A program made the translations under genes and the position numbers. Below the pieces are notes generated by a model that did not search any database, was not told the DNA's origin, and worked only from the letters and a program-made list of their open reading frames with translations. Of a DNA stretch of 64,000 bases, positions 28,780-39,092 are shown piece by piece. Within the stretch, counting starts at the first letter, position 1. Each line of letters opens with the position of its first letter. This DNA is from Mixta tenebrionis (GTDB taxonomy: Bacteria; Pseudomonadota; Gammaproteobacteria; Enterobacterales; Enterobacteriaceae). Location: assembly GCF_006517625.1 (NCBI RefSeq), contig NZ_VHQI01000010.1, forward strand, positions 1 to 64,000, given 5' to 3'.

Positions 28780-30231
28780 ATGGCGAGCATAAACAGTAAT
28801 CTGTTATCAGCCAACGTGCTGAAAAATCAGGCGAAGGATGCTTCTTCCCTTAGCCAGACGCTTACGCGCCTTTCTTCCGGTTTGCGCATTAACAGCGCGA
28901 AAGATGACGCCGCCGGACAGGCGATATCGAACCGCATGACCGCCAATATCGGGGCCGACAGCGTCATTGCGCGCGGTCTTGATGATGGCGTCAGCCTGTC
29001 GGAAACCGCCGACGGCGGCCTGGATACTATCTCTCAGCTGCTGATCCGCGCTAAATCGCTGGCGATACGCTCGGTGAACGATGCGTTATCGGACAGCGAT
29101 CGGCAAAGTTTACAGAACGAATTTCAACAAATCAGCGGCACTATCGATCAGATTGCCAGCAACACCGAAATCTTCGGTAAATATCCGCTGGCGCCGGCGA
29201 TAGCCGATCTGCCGTTAAAGCTGGGCGACGTTCCGCCGGCAACCAGCAAATTTCCCACGCCGGGCGCCAGCTACGGCTTTAACTCAGGCATCGTGTCGCT
29301 GGCCTATATTCCGGCGGGCGCGACCAACGTAATGATGAATATCGATTCCTTCGGTTTCGATGATGATATCCAGATTTTTACGCGTGACGGCAAGCATCTG
29401 GTGGGTACGCCGCTGAACGGCAGCGATCCTGATTACACCTGGGTCAGCAAGGGCGTTACCAGTACGGCGCAGGCCAACGGCAGCATTATTACTGAAGCGA
29501 ACGGTTTTCTGCCGGGCGCCAGCTATGATGACGCGCTGCTGAAGCAGGGCGGCGGCGCCTGGGATCTCAACGGCAGCGCCACGCAAAACTATCACGGCAT
29601 GACCATCGCCTACAGCGGAGACGGCGACCGCTATGAGGATGCCAGCAGCGGCGGGTTTAATAACGGCCAGGTGGCCAGCACCCATACCCAGGAGCGCGTG
29701 CAGATCAATAACGTTACTGAAGATCTGGTGATTATGGTGGTGGGAAACGGCTCTTTTTCGGCGCGTATGACCTGGGATAATATGCCGACGCCTACTTACT
29801 CTCCGGCCAAACCGGAAAAGGTGAGCAGCGCAACGCAAATTGTCACCAGCGCTAACTTTGGCGACGCGTTACAGACTACCACTATCGCGCCGACGCCTGC
29901 CGACAGCGCCTCGCTGGGGCTGGCGACTACCCGTCTCAATCCTAAAGATGAGGCGGAAAAGGCGCTGGGCGCGCTGGATATGGCGCTGCAAACCGTCAGC
30001 GGCTATCGCGGCGACTATGGCGCAACCATCAACAGCCTGACGTCAGCTAAAGCTTCGCTGACGCAGCAGACGCTGGCTGCTACGGCGGCGCGCAGCCGAA
30101 TTATGGATGCGGATTATGCGCAGGAAGCCTCGGAAATGACCAGGGCGCAGATTATTCAGCAGGCCAGCAATGCGGTGCTGGTACAGGCGAACCAGCAGCC
30201 GCAGATGATGCTTTCTTTGCTGAAAGGCTAA
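28780..30231 (+). CDS. Orphan flagellin with an unusual central domain
   Basis: A flagellin of 483 aa. The N-terminal D0/D1 helices (about 1-135, with LSSGLRINSAKDDAAGQAIS) and C-terminal D1/D0 helices (about 385-483, with AARSRIMDADYAQEASEMTR) are intact, so it could assemble into a filament. The middle (about 165-335) is not a usual D2/D3. It is Gly- and Asp-rich and predicted beta, with segments VSLAYIPAGATNVMMNID and ERVQINNVTEDLVIMVVGNG that resemble beta-sandwich carbohydrate- or surface-binding modules. No cysteine is present. The start is the ATG at 28780, which gives the conserved MASINSN. A sigma-28 promoter lies upstream. No other flagellar genes are nearby. Confidence 0.9.
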   Translation: MASINSNLLSANVLKNQAKDASSLSQTLTRLSSGLRINSAKDDAAGQAISNRMTANIGADSVIARGLDDGVSLSETADGGLDTISQLLIRAKSLAIRSVNDALSDSDRQSLQNEFQQISGTIDQIASNTEIFGKYPLAPAIADLPLKLGDVPPATSKFPTPGASYGFNSGIVSLAYIPAGATNVMMNIDSFGFDDDIQIFTRDGKHLVGTPLNGSDPDYTWVSKGVTSTAQANGSIITEANGFLPGASYDDALLKQGGGAWDLNGSATQNYHGMTIAYSGDGDRYEDASSGGFNNGQVASTHTQERVQINNVTEDLVIMVVGNGSFSARMTWDNMPTPTYSPAKPEKVSSATQIVTSANFGDALQTTTIAPTPADSASLGLATTRLNPKDEAEKALGALDMALQTVSGYRGDYGATINSLTSAKASLTQQTLAATAARSRIMDADYAQEASEMTRAQIIQQASNAVLVQANQQPQMMLSLLKG

Positions 30232-30232
30232 C

Positions 30233-30586
30233 TTACAGCGTCAGCACGCCAACCACGGCAATCACCGTCAGGATGGCGGCCGCGCCGTAGAACAGCCATT
30301 TGCTGGCGGGAAGGGTAATCATTAAGTCGTGCGCGCCGTGATGCAGGCGATGCAGCGCGCACCACAGCGGCATCACAATGGTCAGGAAAATCAGACCGCG
30401 GCCCGTGAAGGTAGTGGCGAAGCTGATGATACGGTCATAGCTTAACGCGCCTTCCGGCCACCATCCCAGCGGCAGCAGCAGGCCCACCAGCAGCACCGCT
30501 ACCGGCGAGACGATCGCCGCCCACATGCCGCCTGCGCCGAACAGCCCCCAAAAAATCGGCTCATCCGATCGTTGTGGTTGTTGCAT
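30233..30586 (-). CDS. frdD: Fumarate reductase membrane anchor FrdD
   Basis: FrdD and FrdC anchor FrdAB in the inner membrane and bind menaquinol. The 117-aa protein has three transmembrane helices and starts [20 protein letters not shown], as in E. coli. [15 protein letters not shown] holds conserved histidines near the quinone site. It is last in frdABCD. Its stop is 1 bp from the stop of the convergent flagellin gene, leaving no room for a separate terminator. Confidence 0.96.
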   Translation of the reverse strand: MQQPQRSDEPIFWGLFGAGGMWAAIVSPVAVLLVGLLLPLGWWPEGALSYDRIISFATTFTGRGLIFLTIVMPLWCALHRLHHGAHDLMITLPASKWLFYGAAAILTVIAVVGVLTL

Positions 30587-30596
30587 CTTTTCCTCC

Positions 30597-30992
30597 TTAC
30601 GCGTTTAACGCCAGCCAGAGCACGGCGATGGACACCAGCAGCGTCACGATCCACAGCGCAATGATGACCGGTCGCGGCTGCAGCTTTTCACCTTTCACCA
30701 TGACGATGGCCGCCTTGGGCGCCAGCTCAAACCAGGTTTTGCTGTGCAGCAGCGCCGCCGCCAGCGCGATCAAATTGAGAACCAGCACCAGCGGATTTTG
30801 CAGAAAGGCGACAAAGGATGCCCACTGCTCCGCGCCATGTTTTAACGCATAGAGCGCGAAAATCAGCTCCAGGCTGAACCACAGCGCCGGGATTGCCGTG
30901 CCTTCGCGCAGCATATAGAAGCGATAAAAGGGCAGCTGCCGCCACCAGCCTGCAGTGACCGGCGCGCTCCAGGGTTTACGTTTACTTATCAT
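30597..30992 (-). CDS. frdC: Fumarate reductase membrane anchor FrdC
   Basis: A 131-aa membrane subunit, the same length as E. coli FrdC, with three transmembrane helices. Conserved [20 protein letters not shown] and [15 protein letters not shown] are present; residues here contribute to the menaquinol site with FrdD. It lies 10 nt after frdB and 10 nt before frdD. Confidence 0.97.
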   Translation of the reverse strand: MISKRKPWSAPVTAGWWRQLPFYRFYMLREGTAIPALWFSLELIFALYALKHGAEQWASFVAFLQNPLVLVLNLIALAAALLHSKTWFELAPKAAIVMVKGEKLQPRPVIIALWIVTLLVSIAVLWLALNA

Positions 30993-31002
30993 TAAAAGCT
31001 CC

Positions 31003-31737
31003 TTAGTGCGGCTTCAGCCGGGCGATAAGGTAATCCTGCGCGCTGGCGACTTTACCCTGCTGGATCGCTGCGGCCGGATCGACATGCTTAGGGCAGACTT
31101 CAGAGCAGTAGCCAACAAAGGTACAGGACCAGACGCCGTTATCGCCGTTCAGCAACGCCATCCGCTGCGATTTGCCGCGATCGCGGCTGTCGAGGTTATA
31201 GCGCTGCGCCAGCGCGATAGCGGCAGGGCCGATAAACTCCGGATTCAGGGCGAACTGCGGACAGGCGGCGTAGCACAGGCCGCAGTTGATACAGCTGGAG
31301 AACTGGTGATAGCGCGCCATCTGCGTCGGCGTTTGCGGGTTCGCGCCCTGCGCCGGGATGCGCGGATTGCCGATGATATAAGGTTTGATCGCCTCCAGCC
31401 CCTCAATAAAGCGGCTCATATCCACTACCAGATCGCGCTCTACCGGAAAGTTAGCCAGCGGCGCGACCCGCAGCCCGTTGGGATAGTCGCGCAGAAAGGT
31501 TTTACAGGCGAGCTTAGGCACGCCGTTAACCATCATGCCGCAGGAGCCGCAAATCGCCATACGGCATGACCAGCGCCAGGCGAGATCGAAGGCGAGGTTA
31601 TCCTTGATATAGCCCAGCGCGTCCAGCAGCGAGGTCTGTTCATCCCAGGGCACCGGATAGCGCTCGTCATGCGGCGCGTCGTCCAGCTCCGGGTTATAGC
31701 GCTGAAGCGTCAGGGTTAAGGTTGGCTGCTTATCCAT
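31003..31737 (-). CDS. frdB: Fumarate reductase iron-sulfur subunit FrdB
   Basis: FrdB carries electrons from menaquinol to the FrdA flavin through [2Fe-2S], [4Fe-4S] and [3Fe-4S] clusters. Cysteine sets are [10 protein letters not shown] with a later Cys for the first, and [12 protein letters not shown] and [15 protein letters not shown] for the others. From the ATG at 31737 the protein is 244 aa, as in E. coli. AGGAGG precedes that ATG, so the longer frame starting at 31755 is rejected. It overlaps the frdA end by 8 nt. Confidence 0.98.
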   Translation of the reverse strand: MDKQPTLTLTLQRYNPELDDAPHDERYPVPWDEQTSLLDALGYIKDNLAFDLAWRWSCRMAICGSCGMMVNGVPKLACKTFLRDYPNGLRVAPLANFPVERDLVVDMSRFIEGLEAIKPYIIGNPRIPAQGANPQTPTQMARYHQFSSCINCGLCYAACPQFALNPEFIGPAAIALAQRYNLDSRDRGKSQRMALLNGDNGVWSCTFVGYCSEVCPKHVDPAAAIQQGKVASAQDYLIARLKPH

Positions 31738-33520
31738 GTTTCGCCTCCTGAGCATGCGCGGCGTCCGCCTCTGCGCCGTAAAGCCGTTGCGCCGGCGGCA
31801 GCTGGGTGATTTTCACCGGCGAGGTTGCAATGCGCGGCGCGCCGTCGGCGTTGTAGAAGGTGAGCGTGTGATGCAGATAGTTTTCATCATCGCGCTGCTG
31901 ACAGCCCTCATCCAGCCGCTGGTGGGCGCCGCGCGACTCTTTACGATGGATTGCCGCGTGAGCCATACACTCGGCCACGTCCAGGCTATGCTCCAGCTCC
32001 AGGCTATAGAGCAGCTCGGTATTGAATACGCTGCTGCTGTCGCTGATGTGCAGCTGACGGAAGCGCTGCTTCAGCTCCGCCAGCTTATCGATAGTCTGCT
32101 GCATTAATTCGGTAGTGCGGTAGATGCCGCAGCCCTCTTCCATGCTGCGCCCCATTTCATCACGCAGCGTTGACCAGCGCTCTTTGCCCGGTTGATTAAC
32201 CCGCGCGATCAGGCGCCGTTCCACATCCTGCGCCTGCGCCTGCAGGGCGCTGTCGTTATCGCCCTGATATTCCAGCGCCCGCTCCGCCGCCTGTTCGCCC
32301 GCCAGCCGGCCAAAGACTACCAGCTCCGCCAGCGAATTTGAGCCAAGCCGGTTAGCGCCGTGCAGGCCGATGGAGGCGCATTCGCCGGCGGCGAACAGGC
32401 CCTGAATGCGCGTTTCGCCGCGCGCGTCGGTTTCAATGCCGCCCATGGTGTAGTGCGCCGTGGGCCGGACCGGAATCGGCGCGGTGACCGGATCGACCCC
32501 GACATAGGCTTTGCTCAGCTCGCAGATAAACGGCAGGCGTTCGTGCAGTTTTTTCGCGCCGAGGTGGCGCAGATCGAGATGCACCACTTCGCCGCGCGGA
32601 GTTGAGATAGTGCGTCCGGCGCGCAGTTCATGCCAGAACGCCTGCGACACTTTGTCGCGCGGGCCAAGCTCCATATATTTATTTTTCGGCTCGCCCGGCG
32701 GCGTTTCCGGGCCCATGCCGTAATCCTGCAGATAGCGATAGCCATCTTTATTGACCAGGATGCCGCCTTCGCCGCGGCAGCCCTCCGTCATCAGGATGCC
32801 GGAGCCGGGCAGGCCGGTAGGGTGATACTGTACAAACTCCATATCGCGCAGCGGCACGCCGTGGCGCAGCGCCATGCCCATGCCGTCGCCGGTAACGATG
32901 CTGCCGTTGGTGTTATAGCGATAGACGCGTCCGGCGCCGCCGGTGGCCAGCACTACCGCTCCGGCACGCAGCGTGACCAGCGTCCCTTCCATCATATTCA
33001 GCGCCACCAGCCCGCCGACCCGCCCATCATCTACCAGCAGATCCAGCACGAAGTGCTCGTCAAAGCGGCGGATTTGCGGATATTTCAGCGAGGTTTGAAA
33101 CAGCGTATGCAGCATATGGAAGCCGGTTTTATCGGCGGCGAACCAGGTGCGTTCTATTTTCATACCGCCAAAGCGGCGCACGTTGATGCTGCCGTCCGCC
33201 TTGCGGCTCCACGGACAGCCCCACTGTTCCAGCTGGATTAGCTCCTGTGGGCAGTGGCGCACAAAGTAATCCACCACATCCTGCTCGCACAGCCAGTCAC
33301 CGCCTGCCACGGTATCCTGAAAATGGGCGTCGAAACTGTCATGGCGTTGGGTTACGGCGGCGGCGCCCCCTTCGGCGGCCACGCTATGGCTGCGCATCGG
33401 ATAGACTTTTGATACAAGGGCGATGGATAACTGAGGTTGCGCTTCAGCAGCGGCAATCGCCGCCCGCAAACCGGCTCCGCCAGCGCCGACAATAATGAGA
33501 TCGGCCTTTACGCTTTGCAC
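31730..33520 (-). CDS. frdA: Fumarate reductase flavoprotein subunit FrdA
   Basis: The catalytic subunit reduces fumarate to succinate in anaerobic respiration. It is about 596 aa. The Rossmann motif [18 protein letters not shown] binds [14 protein letters not shown] contains the histidine that links covalently to FAD, and the active-site segment [10 protein letters not shown] and [10 protein letters not shown] are conserved. The GTG at 33520 is chosen because GGGAGG lies just before it and the N terminus then matches E. coli. An imperfect FNR half-site (TTTGATGTGCTCAGG, near 33591) lies upstream. Aspartase and DcuA earlier in the window supply and exchange fumarate. Confidence 0.97.
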   Translation of the reverse strand: MQSVKADLIIVGAGGAGLRAAIAAAEAQPQLSIALVSKVYPMRSHSVAAEGGAAAVTQRHDSFDAHFQDTVAGGDWLCEQDVVDYFVRHCPQELIQLEQWGCPWSRKADGSINVRRFGGMKIERTWFAADKTGFHMLHTLFQTSLKYPQIRRFDEHFVLDLLVDDGRVGGLVALNMMEGTLVTLRAGAVVLATGGAGRVYRYNTNGSIVTGDGMGMALRHGVPLRDMEFVQYHPTGLPGSGILMTEGCRGEGGILVNKDGYRYLQDYGMGPETPPGEPKNKYMELGPRDKVSQAFWHELRAGRTISTPRGEVVHLDLRHLGAKKLHERLPFICELSKAYVGVDPVTAPIPVRPTAHYTMGGIETDARGETRIQGLFAAGECASIGLHGANRLGSNSLAELVVFGRLAGEQAAERALEYQGDNDSALQAQAQDVERRLIARVNQPGKERWSTLRDEMGRSMEEGCGIYRTTELMQQTIDKLAELKQRFRQLHISDSSSVFNTELLYSLELEHSLDVAECMAHAAIHRKESRGAHQRLDEGCQQRDDENYLHHTLTFYNADGAPRIATSPVKITQLPPAQRLYGAEADAAHAQEAKHG

Positions 33521-33729
33521 TGATACCTCCCTGCGAATGTCGGGTAATACTTTAGAGTTAGCGAGTATATGCCAGCTTACCCAGGGCAAATTTGATGTGC
33601 TCAGGTATTCCCGCTGGAAAAAGCGTCAGAAAAAGTAATAAAAACGTGCTGGTTTTATCGGCGGAGGTTTGTCTGGCAACGGCGATACGAGTAGACTGCA
33701 TCCCCTTGTTTGACTGAGGAGTAAACCCC

Positions 33730-34707
33730 ATGAGCGAAACGGCAAGCTGGCAGCCGAGCGCACCCATCTCTAACCTGTTGAAACGCGGGAAAATACTGGC
33801 GGAAATTCGCCGTTTTTTCGCTGACCGCGGCGTACTGGAGGTGGAAACCCCGGCCATGAGTCAGGCAACGGTAACCGATATCCATCTGGTCACCTTCCAG
33901 ACGCATTTTGTCGGCCCCGGCGCTGCGCAGGGTTTAGATCTCTGGCTGATGACCAGCCCGGAATATCATATGAAACGCCTGCTGGCGGCGGGCAGCGGAC
34001 CGATTTATCAGATGGGACGCAGTTTTCGTAATGAAGAGGCGGGACGTCACCATAATCCCGAATTCACCATGCTGGAGTGGTATCGCCCGCACTACGATAT
34101 GTATCGCCTGATGAATGAGGTGGACGATCTGCTGCAGCAGGTGCTGGAGTGCCAGCCGGCGGAGTCGCTCTCCTATCAGCAGGCGTTTATCCGTCATCTG
34201 GATATTGATCCGCTCTCTGCCGATAAGGCGCAGCTGCGCGAAGCGGCGGAAAAGCTTGGCGAAGGCGAGCTGGCGAATGCTGAAGAGGATCGCGATACGC
34301 TGCTGCAGTTGCTGTTTATGCTCGGCGTGGAGCCGAAAATCGGCCAGGAAAAACCGGCCTTTATCTACCATTTCCCGGCGACGCAGGCGGCGCTGGCGGA
34401 GATCAGCACTGAAGATCACCGCGTGGCGGAGCGCTTTGAGGTTTACTTTAAAGGTATTGAACTGGCGAACGGCTTCCGTGAGCTGACCGATGCGCGCGAG
34501 CAGCGCCAGCGTTTTGAGCAGGATAACCGTCGCCGTGCGGCGCGCGGCCTGCCGCAGCAGCCGATCGATAATAATCTGCTCGCCGCGCTGGAGCACGGCA
34601 TGCCGGCCTGTTCCGGCGTGGCGCTGGGCGTCGATCGGCTGATTATGCTGGCATTGAAGGCGGAATCGCTCAGCGAAGTGATCGCGTTCCCGGTGGATCG
34701 CTGCTAA
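33730..34707 (+). CDS. epmA: EF-P-(R)-beta-lysine ligase EpmA
   Basis: EpmA is a class II lysyl-tRNA synthetase paralogue without the anticodon-binding domain. It attaches beta-lysine made by EpmB to Lys34 of EF-P. The 325-aa length equals E. coli. Class II motif 2 is seen in [20 protein letters not shown] and motif 3 in [18 protein letters not shown] precedes the ATG. It is divergent from frdA, as in E. coli; yjeO, which follows in E. coli, is absent. Confidence 0.98.
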   Translation: MSETASWQPSAPISNLLKRGKILAEIRRFFADRGVLEVETPAMSQATVTDIHLVTFQTHFVGPGAAQGLDLWLMTSPEYHMKRLLAAGSGPIYQMGRSFRNEEAGRHHNPEFTMLEWYRPHYDMYRLMNEVDDLLQQVLECQPAESLSYQQAFIRHLDIDPLSADKAQLREAAEKLGEGELANAEEDRDTLLQLLFMLGVEPKIGQEKPAFIYHFPATQAALAEISTEDHRVAERFEVYFKGIELANGFRELTDAREQRQRFEQDNRRRAARGLPQQPIDNNLLAALEHGMPACSGVALGVDRLIMLALKAESLSEVIAFPVDRC

Positions 34708-34754
34708 ATACCGCGGGAAGGGCAAACGCTGCTCCCCTCAGCCCCTGCCAGACG

Positions 34755-37700
34755 TTACAGCCCGCCCGATTTAAAAGTACGCGCCGCCGGAACGCCGTTG
34801 CTGGCGGCGCTGCGTTTCGCCGCCGTCTCCATGCGTACCTGGAACGGCGGGAACGGCATCTCAATATTATGCTCGCGGAATCCCTGCAGGATTAGCTGAT
34901 GCAGCTCATGGCGCAGCGGCATGCGGTGGCCCATTTCGGCGGCGTGAATACGTAGCTCAAACAGCTGGATCCCCTGCTGCAGATCCACCAGAAACACTTC
35001 CGGCTGCGGCGTATCGAGCACATAGCTGCAGCGCTCGCTGGCGCGGCGCAAAATAGTAGTGATCTCTTCACTGTCGGCGCTCGCCGGCGCGGGTATGGTC
35101 AGCACCACGCGCGTTACCGAATCGGAGAGCGACCAGTTAATAAACTGTTCGGTAATAAACGCCTTGTTCGGCACGATAATCTCTTTGCGATCCCAGTCGG
35201 TGATGGTAGTGGCGCGGGTGTTGATGCGCGTAATGCTGCCGGTAAGATCGCGGATGGTTACCGTATCGCCGATGCGGATCGGCTTTTCAAACAGAATGAT
35301 CAGGCCGGAGATAAAGTTGGCGAAGATCTCCTGCAGGCCGAACCCCAGCCCCACGCCGAGCGCCGCCACCAGCCACTGCAGTTTTGACCACTCAATGCCG
35401 ATCATGGAAAAACCGAGCAGGCCGCCGATCAGCAGCAGCAGGTATTTGGTCAGCGTGGTAATGGCGTAGCCGGTGCCGGGCGTCAGGTTAAGGTGCTGCA
35501 GCAGCGCCAGCTCCAGCAGAGCGGGCATATTGCGCACCAGCTGCGTGGTGATGATAAAAATCAGAATGGCGATCAGTACCGATCCGAGAGTGATCGGATG
35601 CAGGCTTTCGACGCCCTGCACCGTACTGCTGGCGTCCCACAGGCGGATATTCTCCAGGAAGGCGAAGGCGGAGTGAATCTCCGACCACAGCACGATCATC
35701 GACAGCAGGGCGATCAGCGTCAGGATCGAGCGCACCAGCCGCAGCGACTGCGAGCTGATCGCATCCAGATCGATAACCGGCTCCTCCATTTCCACGGCAT
35801 CGCTGGCCTGCGCCGTGGTCTCTTCTTCGCCGCGCGCGCGGTGCGCCAGCATATCGGCGCGGCGCTGGCGCGCGCGATCGAAGGCGATACGGCGCCGCTG
35901 AATCAGCATCCAGCGGCGGATAATATGGTAAATCACCAGCAGCAGGAACCAGATGCCGACCGACGTTTCCAGACGCGCCAGCAGCGCCTGCGCAGTCGCC
36001 AGGTAGCCGGTGCAGGAGGCCAGCGCCGCCGTCAGCGGAATACAGATCATCAGGTTCCACAGAATGCGGTTGATGAAGTTGTCGCCGCTGCCTTCGCTGT
36101 CCAGCCACAGCGGAATGCCCGCGCGTTTCAGGCTGACGGTCACCAGGCTGAGCGCGCCGCAAATCAAAATAAAACAGAGGCGCCCCAGCGTGGCGGAAAA
36201 TTGCCGATCTTCCAGATTAGCGAAGGCGATCAGCAGCATAATCAGCGGCACGATAAAGCCGATGGAGAGCGAATAGTAGCGCATGGCGCGCGCGACCCGG
36301 CGCTGCGGCCAGCGGAAGTGCACCACAAACAGCCCGTTTGGCCGGGCGAAGGCGGCGCTGATCATAAACGCCCACAGCAGCGGCAGCGTGGCGGTCACGC
36401 CGTCGCCGATCGCCACGGCTACCGGATAAGGCCAGGCGTGCTGCAGGCCAAAGCCAAACGCGGCCCACAGCACCGGCAGGGGCAGGGCGACCAGGATCGA
36501 CCAGAAGACGGTGCGCAGCGTCAGGGTAAAGTGATCCTGGGTCACTTTGCCCACGCGTCCGGCGGCGCGCGCCAGAAAGGCGCTGTAGTGGCGGCGCGAG
36601 CTAATGCTGAAGCCAACCAGCAGCAGCGCGCCGAGAATCGGCAGCACCGTTTCGCGGCTGGTAACCATCATCATCAGGGCGCCGCCCAGCTGGCCCAGCG
36701 TATCCAGCGACAGCAGCTGCGTCAGATCGCGCGCCACCTCCAGCGGATAGCTCAGGCTTAACGGATTAACGTCCGCCGTCCAGAACAGATAGCGATGCGT
36801 CGCTTCTTTGATTTCATCCAGCGCGTCTTCCAGCTGGCTGTTGGCGACTTTCAGCTTGGTGACTTCCAGAATTAGCGTATCGCAGCCGGAGATCAGCGAG
36901 CCCAGCAGCTCGCGCTGCGTTTTGATCTGCGCCTCAAGAATGCGGCGCTGTTCGCTGGTCAGCGGCTCGCCGTTTTCCTGGCGTAGCTGACGCAGCTGCT
37001 GCTGTTGCGCGAGCCGATCCTCATACTTCAGGCGCTGCACGCGCAGCTGGCCCATTTCGCTGTCCAGCTGCTGCGATTTCGGCATTTCCGGCAGGCGCGC
37101 AACCTGCGCGCGCAGCGCTTCGCCCAGCAGATTAGAGGCGCCGAGCCACTGCGACTGTTCGCGAATAGTGCTGAGCGCCTGACGTACCTGAATGGTTTGA
37201 TTGGTCGCCTGGCGCTGCTGCGAGGCGATAAGATCCAGCCGTTGCGCCTGCTGATTGAGCTCCGAGGAGAGTTCACGGTTAACGTGGAACTGCTCGCTAA
37301 TAGAGGCGGGCAGATCGCCGCTGTTTTCCGCCAGCTGCTCGGTACGCTCCAGCGCCAGCTCCGCCTCGCGCTGGCGCAGGCCGTTCAGCTGATTGCGCAG
37401 CGCCTGCAGATAATCATCCAGCTGCTCCGACTTTTTCTGGTGTACGGCGGCGCGCATCCGCGCCAGCTCCTGACGGTTGTTGGCGGAGAGCTGCGCCAGC
37501 TCCAGCTCATCAACCCGCGCTTTCAGCGAAGCGGCTTCCGCCTGGCGCATATAAATCTGCGCCTGGGCCAGGGCGCCGGAGGCGACCGTCGCCCCCTGCA
37601 GGCTGCGCTCGCTTTCGCTGAGCGCCCGGCGCGCTTCGGTTTGCTGCTGCGGCAGCTGGCTCAGGGAATCGCTGATCTCTCTGGCGCGATCCTGCTCCTG

Positions 37701-38081
37701 CTGCGCCTGGCGCCCCTCTTCCAGCAGCTGGCTGCTGATCTGCAGGATCTCCTGATCCAGCTCGACGCTGCTCATGCCGCTGCGTAGCGTGCGTGCGTTA
37801 TCGTTCAGGCTGGCAATCTGCTGACGCAGCTCACGCGCCAGCCGGGGAAAGTCATCGATTACCTGCTGATACTGTTTCGCCCGCTCCAGCGATTCGTTGC
37901 GGGCGTCGAGAAAGCTCAGCGCCGATTCCAGGGTTTGCACCAGCTCGGCCTGCGCAGGAGAAGATTTAACGGATTTCGCCTGTTCCAGCTCCTGCCGCAC
38001 CTGCGCCGCGTCAGGCGCGCTGGCGGCGAAGGCGGGCAGGGAGAACAGAAAAACCAGAATCAAACAGAGGATTGGGCGCAC
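34755..38081 (-). CDS. mscM: Miniconductance mechanosensitive channel MscM
   Basis: A large MscS-family channel of 1108 aa (E. coli YjeP 1107) that releases solutes on hypo-osmotic shock. A signal peptide and a long periplasmic coiled-coil domain (about 20-470) come first, then about 11 transmembrane helices. The C-terminal MscS core has the pore helix WLVAALGVGLGFGLQEIFAN and the beta domain EKPIRIGDTVTIRDLTG. The start is GTG, 9 nt after the psd stop, with a weak Shine-Dalgarno, so translation may be coupled to psd. Confidence 0.96.
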   Translation of the reverse strand: MRPILCLILVFLFSLPAFAASAPDAAQVRQELEQAKSVKSSPAQAELVQTLESALSFLDARNESLERAKQYQQVIDDFPRLARELRQQIASLNDNARTLRSGMSSVELDQEILQISSQLLEEGRQAQQEQDRAREISDSLSQLPQQQTEARRALSESERSLQGATVASGALAQAQIYMRQAEAASLKARVDELELAQLSANNRQELARMRAAVHQKKSEQLDDYLQALRNQLNGLRQREAELALERTEQLAENSGDLPASISEQFHVNRELSSELNQQAQRLDLIASQQRQATNQTIQVRQALSTIREQSQWLGASNLLGEALRAQVARLPEMPKSQQLDSEMGQLRVQRLKYEDRLAQQQQLRQLRQENGEPLTSEQRRILEAQIKTQRELLGSLISGCDTLILEVTKLKVANSQLEDALDEIKEATHRYLFWTADVNPLSLSYPLEVARDLTQLLSLDTLGQLGGALMMMVTSRETVLPILGALLLVGFSISSRRHYSAFLARAAGRVGKVTQDHFTLTLRTVFWSILVALPLPVLWAAFGFGLQHAWPYPVAVAIGDGVTATLPLLWAFMISAAFARPNGLFVVHFRWPQRRVARAMRYYSLSIGFIVPLIMLLIAFANLEDRQFSATLGRLCFILICGALSLVTVSLKRAGIPLWLDSEGSGDNFINRILWNLMICIPLTAALASCTGYLATAQALLARLETSVGIWFLLLVIYHIIRRWMLIQRRRIAFDRARQRRADMLAHRARGEEETTAQASDAVEMEEPVIDLDAISSQSLRLVRSILTLIALLSMIVLWSEIHSAFAFLENIRLWDASSTVQGVESLHPITLGSVLIAILIFIITTQLVRNMPALLELALLQHLNLTPGTGYAITTLTKYLLLLIGGLLGFSMIGIEWSKLQWLVAALGVGLGFGLQEIFANFISGLIILFEKPIRIGDTVTIRDLTGSITRINTRATTITDWDRKEIIVPNKAFITEQFINWSLSDSVTRVVLTIPAPASADSEEITTILRRASERCSYVLDTPQPEVFLVDLQQGIQLFELRIHAAEMGHRMPLRHELHQLILQGFREHNIEMPFPPFQVRMETAAKRSAASNGVPAARTFKSGGL

Positions 38082-38090
38082 GACGGCAGC

Positions 38091-38990
38091 TTAATCGTGA
38101 TGAAGAACGGTTTCCGCATCGGTGCGTTGCAGCGCTATCGCCATTGGCTGGCCGAGGCGCGTTTTGCTCTCGGCTTCCAGGCTCTCCGCCAGCTTGATGC
38201 GCCCCGCTGCGAACAGATTAATCACCGTCGAGCCCAGCTTGAAGCGGCCCATCTCCTGGCCCTTCAGCAGTACCACCGCGCCTTCATCATCGGCGCCCGG
38301 CCAGCTCCAGCGTTTGATTACGCCTTCGCGCGGCGGCGTTACCGTGCCGCTCCAGGCGGTTTCGATGCTGCCGACAATGGTAGCGCCTACCAGAATCTGC
38401 GCCATCGGGCCGAATTCGGTATCGAAATAGCAGATTACGCGCTCGTTACGCGCGAACAGGTTCGGAACGTGGCGTGCGGTCAGCGGATTAACCGAATAGA
38501 GTTCGCCTGGCACGTAGATCATTTCACGCAGAATACCGTTGCACGGCATATGCACGCGATGATAATCGCGCGGCGCCAGATAGGTGGTGGCGAATTCGCC
38601 GTCGCGGAACTGCGCCGCCATCTGACGATCGCCCGCCAGCAGCGCTTCCAGCGAATAGGAGTGGCCTTTGGCCTGAAAAATGGTGTCGCCGTCAATATGG
38701 CCGAGCTGGCTGATGGTGCCGTCCGCCGGCAGCACCAGCAGGTTAGGGTCGGCATCAATCGGCCGCGCTTCGTCGCGCAGCGGGCGTACGAAGAAATCAT
38801 TAAAGGTGCGGTAGCTGGCGGTGTCCGGCTTCTTTGCCTCAGACATATCAACGCGGTAGAACCAGACAAAAATATCGATTACCGCTTTGGTGAGCCATCC
38901 GGCGCGCTTGCTGGCAGCCCAGCCCGCCAGCTCGGTGAGCCACTTTTTAGGCAACAGATCGTTCAGGCCGAGTTTAATTGCATCCAACAC
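38091..38990 (-). CDS. psd: Phosphatidylserine decarboxylase proenzyme
   Basis: Psd makes phosphatidylethanolamine from phosphatidylserine at the inner membrane. The 299-aa proenzyme contains [14 protein letters not shown]. Self-cleavage between the G and S of LGST creates the pyruvoyl prosthetic group on the alpha chain. [16 protein letters not shown] is also conserved. The C terminus is about 20 residues shorter than E. coli (322 aa), lacking its acidic tail. psd-mscM form an operon. Confidence 0.97.
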   Translation of the reverse strand: MLDAIKLGLNDLLPKKWLTELAGWAASKRAGWLTKAVIDIFVWFYRVDMSEAKKPDTASYRTFNDFFVRPLRDEARPIDADPNLLVLPADGTISQLGHIDGDTIFQAKGHSYSLEALLAGDRQMAAQFRDGEFATTYLAPRDYHRVHMPCNGILREMIYVPGELYSVNPLTARHVPNLFARNERVICYFDTEFGPMAQILVGATIVGSIETAWSGTVTPPREGVIKRWSWPGADDEGAVVLLKGQEMGRFKLGSTVINLFAAGRIKLAESLEAESKTRLGQPMAIALQRTDAETVLHHD

Positions 38991-39092
38991 GTTAGCCTCC
39001 AGGCTTAATCACGCGACGTTAAAGAAAAGGAGGCGAATTGTAGCAGCGCCAGCCGGTTTAGGCTAACGCGCTGATAATGCCGCCGGACGGCA

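Noticed and set aside
35493-36761. Open frame of 422 codons antisense to mscM
   Set aside because: Gln/Arg/His-rich shadow frame; mscM is an unmistakable full-length homologue.
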